From: an uncultured Bacteroidota bacterium
Lineage (GTDB): Bacteria; Bacteroidota; Bacteroidia; Bacteroidales; P3
DNA length: 64,000 bases
Assembly (NCBI GenBank): GCA_902774395.1
Contig: CACYIK010000014.1
Location: 40,832 to 104,831 of the forward strand
Direction: 5' to 3'
The position numbers and the translations under genes were made by a program. This document shows positions 44,967-50,760 of this stretch, piece by piece (positions within the stretch are counted from its first letter, which is position 1; every line of letters begins with the position of its first letter). Under the pieces are notes generated by a model. It had not been told where the DNA came from. It did not search any database and worked only from the letters and a program-made list of their open reading frames with translations.

Positions 44967-46430
44967 ATGAAACAAGGATTTGACAACGAGAAGTATCTGC
45001 GGATACAGTCCGAACACATCAAGGAGCGCATCAGCAAGTTCGGCAACAAACTTTATCTAGAATTTGGCGGTAAACTGTTCGACGACTACCACGCCAGTCG
45101 TGTGCTGCCCGGCTTCGAGCCCGACAGCAAGTTGAAGATGCTCACCCAGCTGAAGGACGACGCTGAAATCGTCATCGTCATCAGCGCCGTGGACATCGAG
45201 AAAAACAAGAAACGCGGCGACCTGGGCATCACCTATGACGAGGATGTGCTGCGTCTGCGCGAAGTCTTCACGGAGCGCGGCTTCCTTGTGAGCGGCGTCG
45301 TCATCACCCACTACAGCGGCCAGCGCAGCGCCACTGCCTACCGCGAGCGTCTGGAGCGCATGGGCATCAAGGCCTACTACCATTATATCATCGAGGGCTA
45401 TCCCACGAATGTGGAGCTCATCGACTCGGACGACGGCTTCGGCAAGAACGACTATGTCGAGACCACACGCCCGCTGGTGGTCATCACCGCCCCAGGTCCC
45501 GGCAGCGGCAAGATGGCTGTCTGCCTCAGCCAGCTCTACCAGGAGAACAAGAGAGGCATCAAAGCCGGCTATGCCAAGTTTGAGACCTTCCCCATCTGGA
45601 GCATCCCGCTGAAGCACCCCGTCAACATCGCCTATGAGGCCGCCACCGCCGACCTCAACGACGTCAACATGATCGACCCCTTCCACCTCGAAGCCTACGG
45701 CGAGACTGCCGTCAACTACAACCGCGACATCGAGATCTTCCCCGTGCTCAATGCCATCTTCGACGGCATTTATGGAGAGAACCCCTATAAGTCGCCCACC
45801 GACATGGGCGTCAACATGGCGGGCTTCTGCATCTGCGACGACGACGTCTGCTGTAAGGCCTCGAAGGACGAGATTATCCGCCGCTACTACACCGCCCTGT
45901 GCGACTATGCCAACGGCAAAGCCACCGACAGTGAAATCAACAAGATAGCCCTGCTTATGAAGCAGGCCAAGATATCGACCGACGACCGTCGCGCCACCGT
46001 GGCCGCCAAAGAGCGCCGCGACAGAGAAGGAGTCCCCTCCGCCGCCATCGAGCTGGCCGACGGCACCATCATCACCGCCACCACCAGCGACCTGCTCGGC
46101 GCCTGTGCTGCCCTGCTGCTCAACGCTTTGAAGCACCTCGCAGGCATCGACCATAGCGTCAAGCTCATCGCGCAGAAGATGATTGAACCCATCCAGCACA
46201 CGAAGGTCACGATGCTCCACGGCAGCAACCCGCGCCTGCACACCGACGAGGTGCTGGTGACGCTGTCGATATTGAGCCTCCTCGACGACAACTGCCGCCG
46301 AGCCCTTGACTGCCTGCCTTTGCTCGACGGCTGCCAGATGCACACCACCGTCATGACCAGCGAAGTAGACCGCAAGATCTTCAAGAAACTCGGTGTCGGC
46401 CTCACCTCCGAGCCCGTGCGCAAAGATTGA
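44967..46430 (+). CDS. DUF1846 family protein
   Basis: A 487-residue DUF1846 protein. The ATG at 44967 gives MKQGFDNEKYLRIQS; a GTG at 44964 is one codon earlier. Conserved pieces include FGGKLFDDYHASRVLPGF, a nucleotide-binding-like ITAPGPGSGKMAVCLSQLY near residue 175, and KFETFPIWSIPLKHPVN. The family is widespread in gut anaerobes and is thought to be a nucleotide-binding enzyme, but the reaction is not known. The 3' end (from about 46337) was copied to 47588-47681 during the segmental duplication. Confidence 0.88.
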   Translation: MKQGFDNEKYLRIQSEHIKERISKFGNKLYLEFGGKLFDDYHASRVLPGFEPDSKLKMLTQLKDDAEIVIVISAVDIEKNKKRGDLGITYDEDVLRLREVFTERGFLVSGVVITHYSGQRSATAYRERLERMGIKAYYHYIIEGYPTNVELIDSDDGFGKNDYVETTRPLVVITAPGPGSGKMAVCLSQLYQENKRGIKAGYAKFETFPIWSIPLKHPVNIAYEAATADLNDVNMIDPFHLEAYGETAVNYNRDIEIFPVLNAIFDGIYGENPYKSPTDMGVNMAGFCICDDDVCCKASKDEIIRRYYTALCDYANGKATDSEINKIALLMKQAKISTDDRRATVAAKERRDREGVPSAAIELADGTIITATTSDLLGACAALLLNALKHLAGIDHSVKLIAQKMIEPIQHTKVTMLHGSNPRLHTDEVLVTLSILSLLDDNCRRALDCLPLLDGCQMHTTVMTSEVDRKIFKKLGVGLTSEPVRKD

Positions 46431-46448
46431 ACAATCCTCCTAACATAG

Positions 46449-46530
46449 AAAAGGGAGGCTCTGTGTGTAATGAACCCCGAAAGTTTTTTGTCCAACTTTC
46501 GGGGTTCATTACACATCGGAGCTCCTTTTA
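46449..46530. terminator. Large nested palindrome, bidirectional terminator (copy 1)
   Basis: A perfect 20-bp stem (46466-46485 with 46494-46513) beginning TGTAATGAACCCCGAAAGTT lies inside an outer AAAAGGGAGGCTC/GAGCTCCTTTT stem. It lies between convergent genes and could stop both transcripts. The inner arm resembles an insertion-sequence inverted repeat. Confidence 0.6.
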
Positions 46531-46533
46531 AAA

Positions 46534-47371
46534 TTACCGAATATTCATTGCGGCTTTTATGCTGGCTGTCTGGTGAGAGGAGTGGGGTGTAGTAATCAGC
46601 AGCCATGGGTGCTGGAGCGTCAATGACAATCTCCCGTCGGGATTCTTCAATGAAATCATGAAGCTCTTCTTCGCTGATACCGATTACAGCCATATTTTTT
46701 CTGTTCATGTATAGCAGATGGTTGGCATTGAATTTTATGTAGCATATCTTGTTATGCTTCAGTCCCATGGATTCGCGCATTGCCGGGTTGCGCAACACTT
46801 TCGAGCAACGGTATTTGCCTGGATATTGGTCGGGATTCTTGAGTATCATGTCTTCCTGCGCACCGTCTTCGTCTATCCATTTGTTCCATTCATCTGCCAT
46901 GACACGCATATAGTCGAAACAGTATTCCACATTATTGATAAACTGGAAGCTGCCCATGTTTTTCCAAGTCTCGAGGGTGCTGGAGAAGATACTTTCCGCC
47001 GCACGGTCATATACGATTTGGAAGTTAAAAAAGGCTGTTCTCATCAGCATGCTCAATTCATTCTCAGGCAACAATTCCAGTTCGTCAACAGGCACACTCA
47101 ACAGCCATGTGCAAACAGAATCGGCTTGTTCCAGTCTCTCAATTCCTTCGAGTTGGTCGTTGGCGAAATTCTCGATGCTTGCCATCACCATCAGTGCCGA
47201 CAGTCGGCGGTCTTTGGCCCGCTGATGACTTTCGAGTAGCTGGGCGGCGACGATAGTAAGCACCAGCGAGATAGTGGTACCAATAATGATCATGCCAATC
47301 TGTGACCAGAAACCTTTGCCTTTACCGTCTATTTTGACTTTCGGCGGGCGGATAATATTGAGCGAAGCCAT
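46534..47371 (-). pseudogene. One-TM protein, copy 1, frameshifted 3' end
   Basis: Closely related to the 282-residue protein at 47784-48632. Start ATG 47371 (MASLNIIRPPKVKIDGKGKG), one membrane helix at about residues 22-45, then a helical domain with ASIENFANDQLEGIERLEQ and ETWKNMGSFQFINNVEYCFDYM. Near 46578 copy 1 lacks 11 bases present in copy 2 (ACGGTGGTGAT), which shifts the frame after YYTPLLSPDS. The normal stop at 46534 is then missed and the frame stays open, antisense to the DUF1846 gene, to 45905. The product either carries a nonsense tail of over 200 residues or is non-functional. Function of the family unknown. Confidence 0.75.
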
Positions 47372-47398
47372 AATTAAGGTTATTTGATTATCAATTTG

Positions 47399-47406
47399 CA
47401 AAGATA
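47399..47406 (-). promoter_or_regulatory. -7 element, one-TM gene copy 1
   Basis: TATCTTTG on the minus strand, 28 bases before the ATG at 47371. Identical in position to the element of copy 2. Confidence 0.65.
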
Positions 47407-47467
47407 CGCACTTTTTCAGTAACCGCCAAAAATATTTTGTCGAGAAAGGCCACGGATGAGCCGTTGT

Positions 47468-47513
47468 AAGAAAAGAAAGGCCACGGCAAGCGTTGGGTGC
47501 GCTTGCCGTAGCC
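47468..47513 (-). terminator. Terminator hairpin, block copy 1
   Basis: Stem GGCTACGGCAAGCG with CGCTTGCCGTGGCC (one mismatch, 7-base loop) followed on the minus strand by TTTCTTTTCTT. The same block recurs at 48730-48775 and 50534-50579. Confidence 0.75.
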
Positions 47514-47525
47514 AGGGGGTGAAAC

Positions 47526-47587
47526 TAAACTGTTGACGCTTCCCTCGACTATCTCATCACTACGACTTTCTGTGCCGGGCGGTCGCC
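47526..47587 (-). pseudogene. Tail fragment of a T9SS sorting domain
   Basis: The minus strand encodes the last residues of a T9SS sorting domain (GDRPAQKVVVMR and stop), near identical to 50600-50650 downstream of the BspA gene. Its upstream part is cut off by the duplication junction. Confidence 0.7.
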
Positions 47588-47681
47588 GATGCACACCACC
47601 GTCATGACCAGCGAAGTAGACCGCAAGATCTTCAAGAAACTCGGCGTCGGCCTCACCTCCGAGCCCATCCGCAAAGATTGA
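47588..47681 (+). pseudogene. 3' fragment of DUF1846 gene
   Basis: A 94-base copy of the DUF1846 gene end (MHTTVMTSEVDRKIFKKLG and onwards to the stop), differing from 46337-46430 at about four bases by eye. It has no start and is a duplication by-product. Confidence 0.8.
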
Positions 47682-47698
47682 ACAATCCTCCTAACATA

Positions 47699-47780
47699 GA
47701 AAAGGGAGGCTCTGTTGTAATGAACCCCGAAAGTTTTTTGTCCAACTTTCGGGGTTCATTACACATCGGAGCTCCTTTTA
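47699..47780. terminator. Large nested palindrome (copy 2)
   Basis: Second copy of the palindrome at 46449-46530: inner stem 47716-47735 with 47744-47763, outer AAAAGGGAGGCTC/GAGCTCCTTTT. Confidence 0.6.
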
Positions 47781-47783
47781 AAA

Positions 47784-48632
47784 TTACCGAATATTCATTG
47801 CGGCTTTTATGCTGACGGTGGTGATGCTGTCGGGTGAGAGGTAGCGGGTGTAGTAGTCGTCGGCGTTGGGCTTTGGTGCGTCTATGGCAATCTCGCGTTG
47901 CGAATCCTCAATGAATTTGTCCAGCTCTTCCTTGCTGATGCCGATTACCTCCATGTTCTTTTTGTTCATGTAAAGCAGATAGTTGGCATTGTACCGCATA
48001 TAACATATTTTGTTATGCTTTAGCTCCATGGATTCGCGCATGGTTGGGTTGCGCAGCACTTTCGAGCATTTGTATTTGCCTGGATACTGATCCGGGTGTC
48101 CGCGTATCGTATTCTCCAGCGCTTCATCTTCATCAGACCATTGGTTCCATTCTGCGGCTATGTTCCGCATAAAGTCGAAGCAAATCTCCACATTGTTGAT
48201 AAACTGGAAGTTTCCCATGTTTTTCCAAGTCTCGAGGGTGCTGGAGAAGATGTTTTCAGCAGCGCGGTCATAAACGATTTGATAATTATACAAGGCTCTG
48301 TTCATCAGCCTGCCCAACTCGATTTCGGGCAGTAGCTCCAGTTCTTCTGGCGGCACACTCAACAGCCAGGCACATATTGAATCGGATGTTTCCAGTTTCT
48401 TGAGTCCATCGAGTTGGTCGTTTGCGAATCTTTCGATGCTTGCCATCACCATCAGTGCCGATAGTCGGCGGTCTTTGGCCCGCTGATGACTTTCGAGTAG
48501 CTGAGCGGCCACAATGGTGAACACCAGCGAGATAGTGGTACCGATAATGATCATGCCAATCTGGGACCAGAAACCTTTGCCTTTGCCGTCAATTTTGACT
48601 TTCGGCGGGCGGATAATATTGAGAGAAGCCAT
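47784..48632 (-). CDS. One-TM protein, intact copy 2
   Basis: A 282-residue protein. ATG 48632 starts MASLNIIRPPKVKIDGKGKG, chosen because a TATCTTTG promoter element at 48660-48667 lies between it and the longer open frame. A single membrane helix (about residues 23-45, IGMIIIGTTISLVFTIVAAQ) follows a short basic N-terminus, so the N-terminus is probably cytoplasmic. The remaining 235 residues are helical with many aromatic and acidic residues (ETWKNMGNFQFINNV, KHNKICYMRYNANYLLYM). I do not recognise the family. The gene ends at the palindrome. The frameshifted copy 1 lies next to it. Confidence 0.72.
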   Translation of the reverse strand: MASLNIIRPPKVKIDGKGKGFWSQIGMIIIGTTISLVFTIVAAQLLESHQRAKDRRLSALMVMASIERFANDQLDGLKKLETSDSICAWLLSVPPEELELLPEIELGRLMNRALYNYQIVYDRAAENIFSSTLETWKNMGNFQFINNVEICFDFMRNIAAEWNQWSDEDEALENTIRGHPDQYPGKYKCSKVLRNPTMRESMELKHNKICYMRYNANYLLYMNKKNMEVIGISKEELDKFIEDSQREIAIDAPKPNADDYYTRYLSPDSITTVSIKAAMNIR

Positions 48633-48659
48633 AATTAAGTTTATTTGATTATCAATTTG

Positions 48660-48667
48660 CAAAGATA
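48660..48667 (-). promoter_or_regulatory. -7 element, one-TM gene copy 2
   Basis: TATCTTTG on the minus strand, 28 bases before the ATG at 48632. Confidence 0.65.
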
Positions 48668-48729
48668 CACACTTTTTCAGTAACCGCCAAAAAATATTTT
48701 GTCGAGAAAGGCCACGGATGAGCCGTTGT

Positions 48730-48775
48730 AAGAAAAGAAAGGCCACGGCAAGCGTTGGGTGCGCTTGCCGTAGCC
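48730..48775 (-). terminator. Terminator hairpin, block copy 2
   Basis: Same 14-bp stem (one mismatch) and TTTCTTTTCTT tail as at 47468-47513. Confidence 0.75.
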
Positions 48776-48784
48776 AGGGGGTGA

Positions 48785-49489
48785 AACTGTGAAAGGTGAG
48801 AGGTGAGCGGTAGCGAGTTGGCGGCCCATCATATCGTAGAGCTGCACCTCGTCGGTGGTGCCGTCGACGGTGATGCGAGCGTGGTCGACGCGGATGCTGA
48901 CGGCGGAACCGTCAGGCACCGTCACGATGGCGGTGCAGGACTCGACGATGTTGGGGAAGAGGCCCCAGAGGGAGTCGGCGCGGTAGGCGTCGGCGGAGCC
49001 GCAGGGGACGATGAGGGTGGCGGTGTACTCGCTGAAAGTGGTGCGGCCCCGAGACTCGATGAGCGCGGGGGCACGGTGCACTCGATCACGAGGGTATCGA
49101 GCGGCGAGTTGTCGAAGAGGCCCCAATATAGGGTGGTGACGCTGGCAGGCAGGGTGACTTTGTGCAGGCGGGGGCATTCGGCAAAGACCTCATAGGCGAT
49201 GGCCTGCACGTGCGGCGGCACCACGAAGCTCTCAATGTCGGTGCCATAGAGCAGGATTGGCTGCATCACCTCCAGATTCTGGGGCAGATGCACGTAGGTG
49301 AGGCCGGAGCATTCCATCAGGGCGCCGCCGCCGAGGTAGGTCAGCCCTTCGGGGAAGATGACGCTGTCGAGGTGAGTGTCTCCACGGAAGGCGTCGGCCC
49401 CGACCACCTCGAGCGACGAGGGCAGGTCGATGCGGCGCAGGTTGGTGTCCTGCTCGAAGGCCTGATGGTCAATAACGCGCAAGCCTCCA
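48785..49489 (-). pseudogene. Partial copy of BspA-like gene, broken
   Basis: This segment repeats 50670-51371 of the full BspA-like gene with high identity: LRR units such as LPSSLEVVGADAFRGDTHL and LTYLGGGALMEC, then the linker and the start of a T9SS sorting domain (VQLYDMMGRQLATAHLSPF). A one-base loss in a G tract (49067-49071, five G against six in the main gene) breaks the frame. The sorting domain is cut and runs into the terminator block. The upstream end at 49489 is abrupt. Not a functional gene as it stands, but its linker plus sorting-domain region is the only one here with an uninterrupted GTTDEV junction. Confidence 0.82.
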
Positions 49490-49699
49490 ATCGGGGATTA
49501 TACAATTATGAAAGGCATGAGACTTGTGCGCCTGACGGCAATGCCCCCCTATGGAAACTTCATCCATTATGGCGGTAACCTTGCCCATTCCTCCTTTCGC
49601 CACCATCACTCTATTGGTTTTGCTGTTGTCAAAAACTGCCCAATAGTCGACCTCGGCATCGTCTATGTCGACTACCCTGCCGCTCTCGCCGACGAACGA

Positions 49700-50191
49700 T
49701 TACTTCTTCATTCCCTTCTCCACAAACTCCTTCAGCGTTCCTTTTTTCCTCATCTTAAGGAGTTTCTCTGCGCCCTTGTCTTTCCCCAACTCGTCCTTGT
49801 ACTGTTCATAATAGCCGAGTGCTGTCTCCAATCCGGCGTAGCATCCATTCACTTGATCGTTATCCTTGTGCTGGATGGCATATTGCGCCCATCCTCCTAG
49901 AAGTATCATAAGAAGGCTTCCATTCTCAAACTTCACCACATCGGAGTTGAGTTCCATGCGTATGTCGGGCGAGCCCGAAAGCCACCACAACACAAAAGCC
50001 GACGCATCCTTCTGCCCCTGTTCCGACGGAGCATGGGTATTCATCCAGTCGATACAGTTCATCACATCCGGTACGTACTGGGCATACCCTTCCTTTTCGA
50101 TAGAGCCGGGAATCGCCGGCACCACAAGTTTCTGTGCTCTCACCCCCTGCACAAGCAGCAGACAAAGAGCGATAAAAAGATACTTTTTCAT
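49700..50191 (-). CDS. Secreted protein of unknown function
   Basis: A 163-residue protein. ATG 50191 gives the signal peptide MKKYLFIALCLLLVQGVRAQ; the longer frame adds 14 hydrophilic residues and no signal. The mature part is helical: VPDVMNCIDWMNTHAPSEQ, DASAFVLWWLSGSPDI and GSLLMILLGGWAQYAIQH, ending in a lysine-rich tail. I do not recognise the family. After its TAA the same frame stays open for 77 more codons (to 49469), reading VDYWAVFDNSKTNRVMVAK, which may be the remnant of a longer or adjacent gene. The gene lies between rearranged BspA segments. Confidence 0.68.
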   Translation of the reverse strand: MKKYLFIALCLLLVQGVRAQKLVVPAIPGSIEKEGYAQYVPDVMNCIDWMNTHAPSEQGQKDASAFVLWWLSGSPDIRMELNSDVVKFENGSLLMILLGGWAQYAIQHKDNDQVNGCYAGLETALGYYEQYKDELGKDKGAEKLLKMRKKGTLKEFVEKGMKK

Positions 50192-50350
50192 GTGCAATTT
50201 AATATAGTTCATCATTTCCTTTAATTTCCGCAAACATAGCGTATCCCGCTCACAACTGATTTTCTGTCAGATGCACGAAATCATCGTCAAAAATCACATC
50301 AAAACGCACTGCAAAGATACTAGTTTTCTAGCAATACAGGGCCAAAAAAA

Positions 50351-50452
50351 TTAGTTATTGTTCCCCGATTTGCTCTTCATGAAGGTCCAGGAACCCTGGC
50401 GGCTCTTGATGAGCGCCAAAGGGAATCTTGGGACAGGAACTTTGATACACAT
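50351..50452 (-). CDS. Possible 33-residue small protein
   Basis: A short frame starting MCIKVPVPRFPLALIKSRQG and ending KSKSGNNN follows a -7 element (50465-50472) that is the third copy of the one-TM gene promoter block. It takes the place where the one-TM gene would be expected. It could be a small gene or chance. The rest of the gap 50192-50609 shows only AT-rich sequence, this promoter block and a terminator. Confidence 0.3.
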   Translation of the reverse strand: MCIKVPVPRFPLALIKSRQGSWTFMKSKSGNNN

Positions 50453-50464
50453 TTTTTCAATTAG

Positions 50465-50472
50465 CAAAGATA
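50465..50472 (-). promoter_or_regulatory. -7 element, third copy of promoter block
   Basis: TATCTTTG on the minus strand in the same context (CAGTAACCGCCAAAAATATT upstream) as the elements at 47399 and 48660, but without the one-TM gene downstream. Confidence 0.55.
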
Positions 50473-50533
50473 CGCATTATTTCAGTAACCGCCAAAAATA
50501 TTTTGTAGTGAATTGCCATGAATGAGCCGTTGT

Positions 50534-50579
50534 AAGAAAAGAAAGGCCACGGCAAGCGTTGGGTGCGCTTGCCGTAGCT
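50534..50579 (-). terminator. Terminator after BspA-like gene, block copy 3
   Basis: Stem of 14 bp with TTTCTTTTCTT tail on the minus strand, 31 bases after the sorting-domain stop at 50610. Probably the ancestral position of this terminator. Confidence 0.75.
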
Positions 50580-50609
50580 AGGGGGTGAAACTGTTGACGC
50601 TTCCCTCGA

Positions 50610-50760
50610 CTATCTCATCACTACGACTTTCTGTGCCGGGCGGTCGCCAACTTTTACGAGGTAGACTCCAGGAGTTGAAAGGTGAAAGGTGAAAGGTGAG
50701 AGGTGAGCGGTAGCGAGTTGGCGGCCCATCATATCGTAGAGCTGCACCTCGTCGGTGGTG
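50610..50760 (-). pseudogene. Detached T9SS sorting domain of BspA-like gene
   Basis: Codons GTTDEVQLYDMMGRQLAT through VYLVKVGDRPAQKVVVMR and stop, one frame off from the BspA coding frame. The loop AHLSPFTFHLSTPG is encoded by a GGTGAAA microrepeat (50674-50710). Confidence 0.75.

Larger units (their letters stand above)
46337..47587. repeat. Tandem segmental duplication, copy 1
   Basis: This unit of 1251 bases contains the end of the DUF1846 gene, a large palindrome, the one-TM gene (copy 1, minus strand), its promoter, a terminator and the last bases of a T9SS sorting-domain gene. The adjoining segment 47588-48788 repeats the same order and is very similar. The junction at 47587/47588 joins sorting-domain codons to DUF1846 codons, with GCC(A)GATGCAC microhomology. 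Confidence 0.85.

Noticed and set aside
45057..46343. 428-residue open frame on the minus strand
   Set aside because: It is antisense to the DUF1846 gene, low-complexity in valine/aspartate/glycine, with no recognisable motif; a codon-bias shadow.
49508..49900. 130-residue plus-strand frame starting MKGMRLVRL
   Set aside because: Half of it is antisense to the secreted protein gene at 49700-50191 and it has no promoter or family motif.
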